Origin: Paenibacillus sp. KS-LC4
Lineage (GTDB): Bacteria; Bacillota; Bacilli; Paenibacillales; Paenibacillaceae
Assembly (NCBI RefSeq): GCF_036894955.1
Contig: NZ_CP145905.1
Location: 875,501 to 939,500, forward strand
Length of the DNA stretch: 64,000 bases
Reading direction: 5' to 3'
The notes under the pieces are model-generated. The model saw only the letters and a program-made list of their open reading frames with translations. It had not been told where the DNA came from and did not search any database. Positions 25,228 through 34,874 of the stretch are shown here, piece by piece. The translations under genes were made by a program, and so were the position numbers. Every line of letters starts with the position of its first letter. The first letter of the stretch is position 1.

Positions 25228-26862
25228 ATGTATCGCCTTCTCGTGGTAGATGATGAAGCTTATGCTCTGAAAAGTATCATGGAGACGATAAATTGGAATT
25301 CGCTAGGGATAAGTGACGTGTACGGAGCGATGGATGTTGAGGAGGCAAGGCTTATTTTTTGCACCCAGCGGATTGATGTAGTCATCTGCGATATTGAAAT
25401 GCCGGGTGAAAATGGGCTGGAGCTGCTTGAATGGCTAAACCAGGAGCAATTTTCGGCCAGCGTCATTTTTGTTTCGGGGCATAACCGCTTCGAATATGTT
25501 CAGGCGGCGCTGCGTGCAGGCTGCTTTGATTATATTCTTAAGCCAGCCAGACATGAGCTGCTGCTGGAAACGGTAGCTCGTTCGCTGCGCAAGCTGGAGC
25601 AGGATCGAGAGCATAATTTGCTGAAGCGGCGGATGGGCAAGTTTGAAAAGGTGCTGCGCCATCACAAGCAGGAGCTTATCGAGCGCTTCTGGAACGATGT
25701 GCTGGACCCCGCTGGAAAAATGCCTAATAATGAAGCGCTGCTTAGCCAGCTTTCATTGATGGAGCCGGATGCGGCAGAGAGCGGCGAGTTTATGCTCGTG
25801 CTCGTTAGCATCTCCGGCTGGAAAGCACGCTTTGGCATAAAGGATGAAGAAATTTTAGAGTATGCGGTTATGAACCGCGCGGAGGAGACCGTTTTGGAAA
25901 ATTGGCCGGGCGCTGTGCTCAAGAGCCGAAATGGCGAGCTGTTTATCGTCGTCTACCATGCGCAGGAGCAGGGGAGAAGCATTGCCGAGCTGCGCAAACG
26001 ATGCTTGGGGCTGGTCGAGGATTGCGGGGTTTATTTTTACAGCCGTGTAAAATGCTATATCAGCTTGCCTGGAGCTCTCTGCACGCTCAGGAGCCGCAGC
26101 GCCTCCTTGCTTCAGCTGGAGCGGCAGTGCGCGGGCGATATGAAGGACATTTGGGTTGAGGGCGAGCAAGCGCTTCAAATGCCGGAGCAGCTGCTTGGTC
26201 GCAAGGAGTGGCCAGCGGAAATTGCCTTGCTGCTGCAAAAGGGCCGCCATGCGGAGCTATATCAGTCGGTCGATGAATGGTTCGCTTCTTATGACAGGGA
26301 ATATCCCTTATCCAAAGAAGATTTGAAAGCGCTCTATTATCATTTGCTCTCTTCGCTCTATCAATCTTTTAATCAGTGCGGCATTTCAATTGGATACGTG
26401 ATTGATGCGATTAGTGTTAAACGTGGGGGAAGTGGGCCATGCACAAAATCGCTTGCCCATTTGCGTTTGTGGACGAGGCAGGTCATTGAGATGGCGCTTG
26501 AGCATGCGGCGAGTCAGCAGGAAAGCGAGCCGACTGTCGTGGAACAAATCGAGCAATATGTAAAGTCGCGAATGTCAGAGGAGGTCAGCCGAGAGGAAAT
26601 CGCCTCGCTGCTGCATTTTAACCCTGCGTATTTATCCCGTTTGTTCAAAAAGGAGACAGGCTTGTCCCTAACGGATTATATCGTAAGCCAGCGTATGGAA
26701 TACGCGAAGAAGCTGCTCAGCGAATCGGATCTTAAGGTGAGCGATGTGGCCGAAATTACGGGCTATAGCAATTTTTCCTATTTTTCGCGGCTGTTCAAAA
26801 AGCAGGAAGGGTATTCGCCGATCGAGTTTCGCAAACGCTACAAGGGTGAAGCGGGGAGTTAA
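25228..26862 (+). CDS. YesN-type response regulator with AraC output domain
   Basis: A 544-residue regulator. The receiver domain (1-120) has Asp9/Glu10, phosphoacceptor Asp55 in CDIEMPG, Ser83 and the K-P dipeptide near 106. A long central linker (about 130-430) is followed by an AraC-type double helix-turn-helix (about 440-540: EEIASLLHFNPAYLSRLFKKETG and VSDVAEITGYSNFSYFSRLFKK). Such proteins in Paenibacillus usually pair with YesM kinases and control carbohydrate uptake. No kinase gene is adjacent. Its place after the cellulases makes them likely targets. AAAGGAGG precedes ATG 25228; a TGAAAT-N4-ATTTCA inverted repeat (25189-25204) lies in the leader. Confidence 0.9.
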   Translation: MYRLLVVDDEAYALKSIMETINWNSLGISDVYGAMDVEEARLIFCTQRIDVVICDIEMPGENGLELLEWLNQEQFSASVIFVSGHNRFEYVQAALRAGCFDYILKPARHELLLETVARSLRKLEQDREHNLLKRRMGKFEKVLRHHKQELIERFWNDVLDPAGKMPNNEALLSQLSLMEPDAAESGEFMLVLVSISGWKARFGIKDEEILEYAVMNRAEETVLENWPGAVLKSRNGELFIVVYHAQEQGRSIAELRKRCLGLVEDCGVYFYSRVKCYISLPGALCTLRSRSASLLQLERQCAGDMKDIWVEGEQALQMPEQLLGRKEWPAEIALLLQKGRHAELYQSVDEWFASYDREYPLSKEDLKALYYHLLSSLYQSFNQCGISIGYVIDAISVKRGGSGPCTKSLAHLRLWTRQVIEMALEHAASQQESEPTVVEQIEQYVKSRMSEEVSREEIASLLHFNPAYLSRLFKKETGLSLTDYIVSQRMEYAKKLLSESDLKVSDVAEITGYSNFSYFSRLFKKQEGYSPIEFRKRYKGEAGS

Positions 26863-26893
26863 GCCGCAGTGACGGTTCAAAGAAGAATGGTGA

Positions 26894-26940
26894 GAAAAAA
26901 TGCCCCGCTGCTGGAAAAGCTCCAGTATGCGGGGCATTTG
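26894..26940 (-). terminator. Terminator of hydrolase gene (convergent)
   Basis: A stem of AATGCCCCGC with its complement. On the minus strand six Ts follow it; on the plus strand it also ends the regulator transcript less strongly. Confidence 0.7.
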
Positions 26941-26961
26941 CTATGCGGCATGCCGCTTTGT

Positions 26962-28035
26962 TTAAGCGCTGGCTGCTGCGGGATCATTAGCAGCGAGCAC
27001 CTGCTGATTAACCTGACTGAGGAAAAGTGCAGCGCGCTGAATGTATTCGCTCGGATGCTCCCGAAACAGCATTTCATGCTGTCCCTGCTGCACAATCCAC
27101 GAGCGGGACAATGGATTCGTCTGTTTGCCTGCAATATGCTCTGCCGTCGTATAGGGCGACTTCACATCCTGCGTGCCATGAATAATATAAATCGGAATAT
27201 CGTAGCTCGTATTCATCATTTGCTCGGCAGGTACAGAATCAATGCCGACACCTGTCCAAAGCGGAAGCAGCGCCCCGATTAAGGTTTCAGAGGGGAAGCG
27301 TGGCAAGCTGACAACCTGACTGACATTGCTGAACAGTGAATCAGCGCTTGGCACGAACAGGCTGTCTAGGATCATGCCGTCAATATTCTTGGATTGCAGC
27401 GCAGCTTGCAGCGCGGTTCCTGCCCCCATAGAGAAGCCCCAGACAATGACTTCCTTGGAGCCTTGCTCCTTCACATATTGAACGGCCGCGAGCAGCTGCT
27501 GGGATTCTTCCAGACCACCGGTTGCTGCGGTTTTGTCAGTAGCGGAGGCGTAACCGTAATCAAAAAGCATAACATTATAGTGAAGACCATTAAGCAGCTT
27601 CGTTAAATCATACATCGGTACCCATGTCTCTTCGCGGTTGGCGCCGTAGCCGTGGCTGAACACGATTGTGCGTGTGGCCGGCTCGTTATTTGCATCATCA
27701 CTGTAGGCAGGCACGTACCAGCCGCTGACATTGGTTTTGCCGCTAATGCTCGGAATGAGCACATCCTCGTAATCAAGTCCGATTGCAGCCTTCGGGTTGG
27801 AGGTAAGCGGTGCGACGTAAGGATAGGCGAGCATCCAAGCTACGTAGGCATGGAAGATAACGACAACGATCATGCACAGCGCTAGCAGTGAGGCAATAAG
27901 AGCAACCAATGCGTGCAACCTCCTGGTTTTTGCGCTCGGGCGAGGTAGTTGGAGCTTATCCAGAGAAGGAAAGGGATGCAGTCCCTGAGGGAAGGTTCCC
28001 TCCATTGAAACAGATGTCATCATAGTTGTGCTCAT
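26962..28035 (-). CDS. Membrane-anchored alpha/beta hydrolase
   Basis: A 357-residue hydrolase. A membrane helix lies at about 41-63 after a cytoplasmic N terminus, so the catalytic domain probably faces outside. The triad is visible: Ser202 in the nucleophile elbow GFSMG, Asp290 in HGTQD and His320 in QGQHEM. The oxyanion motif is FSHGYGAN. It resembles the YqkD/BAAT-like serine hydrolases, whose substrates are mostly unknown. The start ATG 28035 has GGAGGAGAAGG upstream. A cre-like sequence lies near 28057-28073. Confidence 0.85.
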   Translation of the reverse strand: MSTTMMTSVSMEGTFPQGLHPFPSLDKLQLPRPSAKTRRLHALVALIASLLALCMIVVVIFHAYVAWMLAYPYVAPLTSNPKAAIGLDYEDVLIPSISGKTNVSGWYVPAYSDDANNEPATRTIVFSHGYGANREETWVPMYDLTKLLNGLHYNVMLFDYGYASATDKTAATGGLEESQQLLAAVQYVKEQGSKEVIVWGFSMGAGTALQAALQSKNIDGMILDSLFVPSADSLFSNVSQVVSLPRFPSETLIGALLPLWTGVGIDSVPAEQMMNTSYDIPIYIIHGTQDVKSPYTTAEHIAGKQTNPLSRSWIVQQGQHEMLFREHPSEYIQRAALFLSQVNQQVLAANDPAAASA

Positions 28036-28215
28036 ACCCTTCTCCTCCTCTCGAACCATGTAAACGCTTCTCATTTCTAGTACTTTAATCGTATGCGGAG
28101 CGGGAGTGCCTGTCAATTGATGTCGACGTATTGTTAAGGTGTTGTAATGCTTTTGTAATCAAGCGAACTTTTCTTTACGATTAAGCCTTCCATGAGTTAT
28201 ACTGTGTGAGAATGA

Positions 28216-28232
28216 GTTTCACTTAATGAAAC
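28216..28232. promoter_or_regulatory. Inverted repeat GTTTC-N7-GAAAC before the iclR-type gene
   Basis: Perfect 5-bp arms spaced by seven bases lie just upstream of the ribosome site. It is a candidate autoregulatory operator of the IclR-type protein. The same arms and spacing occur before aconitase (34556-34572). Confidence 0.4.
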
Positions 28233-28251
28233 GAGGGAGGTGTGGCACATC

Positions 28252-28998
28252 ATGGCGGAGGAAGGGAAATCAACCGTACGCGCAGTTGAACGAGCGCTGG
28301 ATATTTTGATCTGTTTTACAGCGGGAAAGGATCTGGTTATGACGGAAATCGCCGAGCGGACAGGGCTCCATAAGAGCACGGTCCATCGGATGCTGGCCAC
28401 CCTTGAAGATAAAGGCTTTATCGAGCGTGACCTGGTGACGGAGCGCTACCGACTAGGTATGCGGGTGTGGGAGCTGTCCGCCCATTTATCTCGGACGGAT
28501 GATCCAGCGGTCATTTGGCAGCCGGAGATGGAGCGTCTGCGCGATAAGCTGGGCGAGACCGTCAGCATTTACGTGCGCGACGGCTCGGAGCGGATTCGTA
28601 TTCAGGCGGTGCAGAGCAATCAGCCCGTGCGCCGGGTAGCGCCAATCGGAGCGAGGCTGCCGCTTTACGCTGGGGCTTCAAGCAAGGTGCTGATCGCTTA
28701 TGCCGATCCGCTCGTGCAGGAAGAGATTTTCGGTGATCCATCGTGGATGTTTACGATTGATCTGGATCAATATAAGCAGCAGCTTGCTGATATTACGGAG
28801 CAGGGCTATGCAACGAGCTTTGAGGAGCGGGAGCCAGGCGCCGCTGCATTCTCCGCGCCGATATTTGGACGGGAAGGCAAGCTTGTCGCCGCCTTATCCG
28901 TATCGGGGCCGGCAAGTCGCATGACGATGGATAAAATGCGCGATGCCGCTCCTATTTTGCTGGAAGCTTCCAAGCGGATGAGTACGATGATGAGATAG
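28252..28998 (+). CDS. IclR-family transcriptional regulator
   Basis: A 248-residue regulator. The N-terminal winged helix (about 5-70) has the IclR pattern: VERALDIL, LVMTEIAERTGLHKSTVHRMLATLEDKGFIER and Y.LG. The C-terminal effector-binding domain (about 85-245) includes APIGARLPLYAGASSKVLIAY and AAFSAPIFGREGKLVAALSVSGP, typical for binding a small organic acid. The effector is unknown. ATG 28252 with GGGAGG upstream is preferred over GTG 28240. A strong terminator follows, so it is monocistronic; a regulatory link to the downstream ligase is possible. Confidence 0.92.
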   Translation: MAEEGKSTVRAVERALDILICFTAGKDLVMTEIAERTGLHKSTVHRMLATLEDKGFIERDLVTERYRLGMRVWELSAHLSRTDDPAVIWQPEMERLRDKLGETVSIYVRDGSERIRIQAVQSNQPVRRVAPIGARLPLYAGASSKVLIAYADPLVQEEIFGDPSWMFTIDLDQYKQQLADITEQGYATSFEEREPGAAAFSAPIFGREGKLVAALSVSGPASRMTMDKMRDAAPILLEASKRMSTMMR

Positions 28999-29056
28999 CG
29001 CACAGTAGAACAGGGCAAAAGTATGCTCTTATGCTCGTATGCTGAACGCAAAACAG

Positions 29057-29107
29057 AAAAGCAGCGCCTGCTTCACTTGAGGGAAAGTGAAGCAGGCGCT
29101 GCTTTTT
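29057..29107 (+). terminator. Terminator of iclR-type gene
   Basis: A near-perfect stem of about 20 bp (AAGCAGCGCCTGCTTCACTT and complement) is followed by six Ts. Confidence 0.92.
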
Positions 29108-29140
29108 TATGCCGTTCGGATGTTAAAAGAAAATATAATG

Positions 29141-29201
29141 TTGGACTGATAACGTCCAATTAAGCTGACAGCCAGTTTAACATCTTGGATGTTCTGCTGG
29201 C
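29141..29201. other. Two dyads upstream of the ligase gene
   Basis: TTGGAC-N7-GTCCAA (29141-29159) may be an operator. A hairpin at 29171-29201 has arms GCCAG and AACATC pairing with GATGTT and CTGGC, with a symmetric 3x3 internal loop. The remaining gap to 29338 shows no gene. Confidence 0.4.
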
Positions 29202-29338
29202 AGAAGCGCATCATCAGCAAGATTTATGGCATTAATAGGGAAAAATGATGCCTAATCCTTCTGGATATATGATACGCTCTTCCTATTCCAAGTTTTCTTA
29301 CCTGATTAAATAATATAGAAATATTGGGGGCGATCATA

Positions 29339-30919
29339 TTGTTGCTATTATCCGAGCGTTTGCCATTAGCAGCGAGTTTGTATCCTGAGGCACCAGCGCT
29401 TATGCGTCACGGCCATATTATAAGCTATGGGGAGCTTCATCGCATGGCTGAAAGGCTCGGTTACGCCCTGTATGCCGAGGGTCTCCGGCCGGGTGATCGC
29501 TTTGCGCTTTTCGGGGATCCAGATCCCAAGCTCGTCTTGGCGTTCTATGCAGCAGTTGGGATCGGAGCTATACCGCTCGTGCCGTCCCCTTTACTGACTG
29601 TATCCGAACTCATAGCCATATTTCAAGATGCAGAGCCGCATATGGTTTTTCATGACAGGCGCCATACCGAAACCATTATCGACACGATAAAGCATCTTCC
29701 GAATTGTCCAAAACGATTCACAACAGACGAAGAAAGTCTGATTTCAAATTCGCTAGCTGCGCTTTTAAAGCAAGAGCACGCAGCCCCTTCAAATAGCTAT
29801 TCCAATCGAAGTGCCGATGATACGGCAGTGCTGATTTATACGGGCGGAACGACTGGCCGGCCAAAAGGGGTGATGCATTCACATCGCGGCATGGCTGCTT
29901 GGAATCTGCTTACGCCTTCCGCGGGCTTCGGTCATGATCTCGGACGACGTGTGCTAGTGCTCAATCTATCGCATCTTGTTGGTCAATTCCAACTGTGGGC
30001 GAACATGGCTGCCGGAGGTTGTCTAGTATTTCTAGACGAATACCCTGCGGACGTACACCGCATTATGGAGGCTGTTGAACGTGATCGCATTACGCAACTC
30101 AGCACGGTTGGCCAACTGCTTCGTGATCTTACCTGCGAGGCGTCCATCGCGGGTAGGAAATTGGAAAGCCTAACGCTGATTGGCTGTGGAGGGTCCGTTA
30201 TTTCCCCAGATACACTTCGGAATGCGGTATCGCAATTCCCGGGAGCTTTGATTGTCAATAACTACTCGCAAGCGGAATGCGGAATGTCCATAAGCCGCCT
30301 TTTTCCCGCCCAGCATATAGAAAATCCCGTTCGCCTACAATCGGTAGGCCGCCCTGCCGACCTCGCTGACCAAGGCGAGCAAGACTTCGAAGTTCGGATA
30401 TTAGGCATGGATGGGCGTGAGGCGCAGACGGGCGAGGCCGGGGAAATCGTTGTTCGAGGCGCTCAGACAATGTTAGGGTATTGGCGACAGTTGGAGGTCT
30501 CCGTCGAGACTATGCCCGATGGCTGGGTCCGAACCGGGGATGTCGGTTGTCTGGATGAGGAGGGCTACCTTTATGTGTTAGATCGCCTGAAGGATATGGT
30601 TATCGTAAACGGCTCCAATGTGTTCTGTTCCGAGGTAGAACAGGTCATCGCGACTCATGAGGCGGTATTCGACGCGGCTGTACTGGGCGCTCCTTTTGCC
30701 GACGAAGGCGAGGCCCTCGTCGCTTTTATCGTATTGCGGGACGGCTGCAGCTTGGACCTGACACGACTGAGGGCGTTTTGCGAGCCTCACCTCGCCCGTT
30801 ACAAGTTGCCGACCCTTCTGTACATTGTGGAGACTTTGCCCCGAACGGCCGTAGATAAAGTAGACAAAAAGCGGCTGCGCGAGCAACTGACCTTTTCTAT
30901 ACCCAAAGGGGCAGTTTAA
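29339..30919 (+). CDS. AMP-forming acyl-CoA synthetase/ligase family enzyme
   Basis: A 526-residue member of the adenylate-forming superfamily, which activates a carboxylic acid with ATP and usually transfers it to CoA. Core motifs are visible: A3 loop LIYTGGTTGRPKGVMHS, A5 YSQAECG, A7 WVRTGDVG, A8 RLKDMVIVNGSNVF and the A10 catalytic Lys in LPRTAVDKVDKKRLRE. No carrier domain is present. The substrate is not evident; it could be a fatty, aryl or short-chain acid. The start is uncertain: TTG 29339 with GGGGG upstream is chosen, TTG 29324 is in frame. It stands alone, and the IclR-type gene upstream is a candidate regulator. Confidence 0.88.
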   Translation: MLLLSERLPLAASLYPEAPALMRHGHIISYGELHRMAERLGYALYAEGLRPGDRFALFGDPDPKLVLAFYAAVGIGAIPLVPSPLLTVSELIAIFQDAEPHMVFHDRRHTETIIDTIKHLPNCPKRFTTDEESLISNSLAALLKQEHAAPSNSYSNRSADDTAVLIYTGGTTGRPKGVMHSHRGMAAWNLLTPSAGFGHDLGRRVLVLNLSHLVGQFQLWANMAAGGCLVFLDEYPADVHRIMEAVERDRITQLSTVGQLLRDLTCEASIAGRKLESLTLIGCGGSVISPDTLRNAVSQFPGALIVNNYSQAECGMSISRLFPAQHIENPVRLQSVGRPADLADQGEQDFEVRILGMDGREAQTGEAGEIVVRGAQTMLGYWRQLEVSVETMPDGWVRTGDVGCLDEEGYLYVLDRLKDMVIVNGSNVFCSEVEQVIATHEAVFDAAVLGAPFADEGEALVAFIVLRDGCSLDLTRLRAFCEPHLARYKLPTLLYIVETLPRTAVDKVDKKRLREQLTFSIPKGAV

Positions 30920-30969
30920 TACATTATTTTCTGCTGACATCGGAAATAATAGAGGGAGGAGGTTTGTAA

Positions 30970-31680
30970 ATGACGTATGTGGAAATTTTGATCCGAACCA
31001 TTGTTGCAGTGGGACTGCTGCTGCTCATTCCCCGCATTCTAGGCAAGCAGACTCTTTCTAATATGACGTTTAACGATTTTGTAACGAGTATTACGCTGGG
31101 CTCCCTAGCAGCGAACTTGGCGTTTAATGCCACCTTGAAGCCCTCCTACATCGTGCTGTCTCTGGTTGTGATAACAACTATGTCCTTCCTGCTTTCTCTG
31201 CTCGCTCTCAAAAGCCGAAAAATGCGCAGCTGGATCTCAGGCTCGCCCACTGTACTGATAGAAAACGGTAAAGTTATGGAAGCCAACATGAAGAAAATTC
31301 GCTATACGCTGGATTCGCTGAATCAAGCGCTAAGGGAAAGAGGCGTTTTTAATATTGAAGAGGTGGATTATGCCTTGCTCGAAGATAATGGAAGAATTTC
31401 TATTCTGAAAAAGGATGCGTACCGGCTTGTCACGAAGCAGGATATGGGGCTGCCGCAGCAAGCGCAGGCTTTTCCTGTAGAGCTAATTATGGACGGCGCG
31501 GTGATGGAAGATAATTTGAAGCTGCATGGGTTGACCCGGGAGTGGCTTGAGAAGATGCTGAGGCAGAAGCATGGGGGGAAAGCGCTGGTTGACGTGTTCT
31601 ATGCGGTAAGGGGAACACAGCAGCAGTTGGTTTTCGATTTTTACAACGATGGTATTGAGCAGCCGCTGGATCAGGAGTAG
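30970..31680 (+). CDS. DUF421 (YetF/YdfR-like) membrane protein
   Basis: A 236-residue protein. Three hydrophobic helices (about 5-22, 38-55 and 60-80) are followed by a cytoplasmic domain with the family pattern: GSPTVLIENGKVMEANMKK, LR..GV..IEEVDYALLEDNGRISILKK. YetF/YdfS-type proteins in Bacillus subtilis are linked to sporulation or envelope properties but have no settled function. GGGAGGAGG lies upstream of the ATG. It is 50 bases after the ligase gene on the same strand. Confidence 0.88.
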   Translation: MTYVEILIRTIVAVGLLLLIPRILGKQTLSNMTFNDFVTSITLGSLAANLAFNATLKPSYIVLSLVVITTMSFLLSLLALKSRKMRSWISGSPTVLIENGKVMEANMKKIRYTLDSLNQALRERGVFNIEEVDYALLEDNGRISILKKDAYRLVTKQDMGLPQQAQAFPVELIMDGAVMEDNLKLHGLTREWLEKMLRQKHGGKALVDVFYAVRGTQQQLVFDFYNDGIEQPLDQE

Positions 31681-31723
31681 CGAAGTGATAGGTGCAGACA
31701 GCGAATAGGGGAGTCCGAAAAAC

Positions 31724-31768
31724 AAAAAGCAGCGAATCTCCTATCATTGGAGAATCGCTGCTTTTTTG
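31724..31768. terminator. Bidirectional terminator between DUF421 gene and acnA
   Basis: AAAAAGCAGCGA.TCTCC pairs with its complement; A-run and T-run flank the stem so it serves both convergent genes. Confidence 0.88.
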
Positions 31769-31780
31769 AATTGCTGCTTA

Positions 31781-34492
31781 TTACATATTAGCAATCATTT
31801 GACGAAGCACGGTTTGCAAAATACCGCCATTACGGTAGTAGTCTACATCAACCATGGAGTCCAGACGAACGATCGCTTGGAAGTCGAAGGCTGTACCGTC
31901 TTCGCGAGTTGCCGTTACAGTAACCGTCTCGCCCGCTGTTACATCATTGGACAGTCCAGTAATATCGAACGTTTCACGACCTGTAATGCCAAGGGATTTC
32001 CAGCTGTGGCCTTCTTGGAATTGCAGTGGCAATACGCCCATGCCTACGAGGTTGGAGCGGTGAATACGCTCGAAGCTTTCAGCAATTACGGCTTTTACGC
32101 CGAGTAGGAATGTACCTTTAGCTGCCCAGTCACGGGAGCTGCCTGTACCGTATTCTTTACCAGCGATAACGACAAGGTTTTTGCCGGATTTTTGATACTT
32201 CATGGAAGCATCGTAGATCGACATAACTTCGTCATTCGGCAGGTAAGTCGTTACGCCGCCCTCAGTGCCCGGAGCCACTTGGTTACGGATACGAATGTTG
32301 GCGAATGTACCGCGCATCATGACTTCGTGGTTACCGCGACGTGAGCCGTACGAGTTGAAATCTTCTCTTTTTACGCCATTTTCGATCAAATATTCGCCGC
32401 CTGGGCTATCTGCTTTAATGTTGCCGGCAGGGGAGATATGGTCAGTTGTAACCGAGTCGCCCATAAGTGCAAGTACATTTGCAGATTTGATGTCAGCAAT
32501 GTCGTTAAGCTCCGTACCAAGGTTCTCAAAGAACGGCGGGTTTTGGATGTAAGTGGATTTTGGATCCCACTCGTAGCTTTCGCCTTCTGGTACGTCGATT
32601 GCGTTCCAACGCTCATTTTGCGTAAATACATTTTCATATTTATCACGGAACATTTGCGGATTAAGGGCAGCCGCAGTTGCTTCCTGAATTTCTTGCGATG
32701 TTGGCCAAATATCCTTCAAGTAAATCGGGTTGTTGTCTTTGTCATAGCCGATTGCATCTTTGGATAGGTCGATGTTGACCGTTCCTGCAAGCGCATAGGC
32801 AACAACAAGCGGAGGCGAAGCCAAGTAGTTCGCTTTCACCTGAGCATGAACACGACCTTCAAAGTTACGGTTACCCGACAATACAGCTGCTACCGTCATG
32901 TCGTTGTCAGCAATAGCTTGGCCTACTTCATCAGGAAGCGGGCCGGAATTGCCGATACAAGTCGCGCAGCCATAACCTGCAACGTGGAAGCCAAGTGCTT
33001 CAAGCGGCTCCAGCAGGTTCGCTTTCTTCAAATATTCCGTAACGACGAGCGAGCCCGGCGTCAGGGAGCTTTTCACATAAGCAGGCTTAGTCAGTCCGAG
33101 AGCTACTGCTTTCTTCGCTACAAGGCCTGCGCCCAGCATAACGCTTGGGTTGGAGGTGTTCGTACAGCTTGTGATAGCTGCGATAACTACCGCGCCAGTG
33201 CCCATTTTCGAAGCTTCGCCGTTCGGATGTTTCACATCAACAAGCTGCTCGATCTTCTCATCCGTCATGCCGTATCCGCCTTTATCAATCGGCGTGCGGA
33301 TGATGTTGTTAAACTCTTCTTTCATTGCTGTCAGCTCAACGCGGTCTTGAGGACGCTTAGGACCAGCAAGGGAAGGAACAACAGTCGACATATCAAGCTC
33401 GATCACATCGGAGAAGACAGGATCTGGCGTCTCGTCCGTGCGGAACATATCCTGTGCTTTATAGTAAGCTTCAACCAGAGCGATCTGCTCTTCAGTACGG
33501 CCAGTTGCACGCATGAAGTTAAGCGTCTCGCTGTCGACTGGGAAGAAGCCAACAGTTGCGCCGTACTCAGGAGCCATGTTGGCAACTGTTGCACGGTCAG
33601 CAAGGCTGATGTTGGATAGACCTGGACCGAAATACTCAACGAATTTGCCGACAACGCCTTTTTTACGAAGAATTTGCGTAACAGTCAGGGCAAGGTCAGT
33701 CGCCGTAGCACCTTCTGCCAAGCTGCCAGTCAATTTGAAGCCGATAACTTCAGGTGTTACAAAATAAAGCGGTTGGCCCAGCATGCCCGCTTCAGCCTCG
33801 ATACCGCCAACGCCCCAGCCGACTACGCCAAGACCGTTGATCATTGTTGTATGGGAATCTGTACCTACGAGGGAATCCGGGAAAACAACCGTCTCGCCAT
33901 CGACGACTTTTGTAGCAGCTACAGATGCAAGATACTCAAGGTTAACTTGGTGAACGATACCTGTTCCCGGCGGTACAGCGCGGAAGTTATCGAATGCCGT
34001 TTGTGCCCAGCGCAGGAAGCGGTAACGCTCCTCATTACGCTCAAATTCTACCTTCGTGTTGTATTCAAGCGCGTCTGCGTTGCCGAATGCGTCAACCATG
34101 ATCGAGTGGTCGATTACGAGGTCAACCGGAACGAGCGGATTGATTTTTTTAGGGTCGCCGCCTGCACGTTTAACGGTGTCACGCATAGCTGCCAAATCGA
34201 CTACAACGGGAACGCCAGTGAAATCCTGCAAAACGATTCGAGCAGGAATAAATGGAATTTCTTTGTCCTCGCGTCCATCTGCCCATGATGTCAGTTGTTT
34301 GACATGCTCAGGCGTAATCGCACGGCCGTCAAATTGACGAACAGCAGCCTCAAGCAATACTTTGATGGAGAAAGGCAGCTTGGAAATTTTTCCAAGACCT
34401 TGCTCTTCCAGGCCGGACAAACGGTAATACGCAAAGGATTTGCCGTTTACGTCAAGCGAGGTGCGAACGGAGTAATGATTTTGTTGAGACAT
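31781..34492 (-). CDS. acnA: Aconitate hydratase
   Basis: A 903-residue aconitase of the AcnA/CitB type, which interconverts citrate and isocitrate in the TCA cycle and in Bacillus can also bind iron-responsive RNA. [4Fe-4S] cluster Cys residues are visible in [13 protein letters not shown] and in [11 protein letters not shown]. The substrate-binding C-terminal swivel domain has [13 protein letters not shown]. The length is normal. AAGGAGG lies ahead of ATG 34492. An inverted repeat lies about 60 bases upstream of the start. Confidence 0.97.
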   Translation of the reverse strand: MSQQNHYSVRTSLDVNGKSFAYYRLSGLEEQGLGKISKLPFSIKVLLEAAVRQFDGRAITPEHVKQLTSWADGREDKEIPFIPARIVLQDFTGVPVVVDLAAMRDTVKRAGGDPKKINPLVPVDLVIDHSIMVDAFGNADALEYNTKVEFERNEERYRFLRWAQTAFDNFRAVPPGTGIVHQVNLEYLASVAATKVVDGETVVFPDSLVGTDSHTTMINGLGVVGWGVGGIEAEAGMLGQPLYFVTPEVIGFKLTGSLAEGATATDLALTVTQILRKKGVVGKFVEYFGPGLSNISLADRATVANMAPEYGATVGFFPVDSETLNFMRATGRTEEQIALVEAYYKAQDMFRTDETPDPVFSDVIELDMSTVVPSLAGPKRPQDRVELTAMKEEFNNIIRTPIDKGGYGMTDEKIEQLVDVKHPNGEASKMGTGAVVIAAITSCTNTSNPSVMLGAGLVAKKAVALGLTKPAYVKSSLTPGSLVVTEYLKKANLLEPLEALGFHVAGYGCATCIGNSGPLPDEVGQAIADNDMTVAAVLSGNRNFEGRVHAQVKANYLASPPLVVAYALAGTVNIDLSKDAIGYDKDNNPIYLKDIWPTSQEIQEATAAALNPQMFRDKYENVFTQNERWNAIDVPEGESYEWDPKSTYIQNPPFFENLGTELNDIADIKSANVLALMGDSVTTDHISPAGNIKADSPGGEYLIENGVKREDFNSYGSRRGNHEVMMRGTFANIRIRNQVAPGTEGGVTTYLPNDEVMSIYDASMKYQKSGKNLVVIAGKEYGTGSSRDWAAKGTFLLGVKAVIAESFERIHRSNLVGMGVLPLQFQEGHSWKSLGITGRETFDITGLSNDVTAGETVTVTATREDGTAFDFQAIVRLDSMVDVDYYRNGGILQTVLRQMIANM

Positions 34493-34553
34493 GGTTCAAG
34501 TTCCTCCTTAGATGGCTTTACTTTTGATAAAGAAAAGGAAACATTTTTAGAGT

Positions 34554-34574
34554 GTGTTTCGCTCTGTGAAACAC
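34554..34574. promoter_or_regulatory. Inverted repeat upstream of acnA
   Basis: GTGTTTC-N7-GAAACAC is a perfect 7-bp dyad. Its core equals the GTTTC-N7-GAAAC dyad before the iclR-type gene at 28216. The 382-base gap between acnA and 34875 is otherwise empty of genes. Confidence 0.45.
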
Positions 34575-34874
34575 GATTTCAAATTCGCTATACGTCTAGT
34601 ATATCGCTAAATAGGGGCTCTCGTAAAGTCCAATTGTACCCGCTTTCGCGAATATTGGCGCCCAGTTTAGGCATTTAGGCTGATGGACGAATGTAACATC
34701 TATCGGCATCGCTTGTTTTATCCTAATAATGGATTATTATGCGAGCTTTTGACAGAGCCTCATGTTTGGCGAGATGTGAACATATAAATAAAAGGATTAG
34801 GCGCTCCGCACCCTTGCCTGGCGTCTGGCGCAGCACGTGCGGATTAAAAGCTTGCTATTTAGGAGGGAAAGCCG

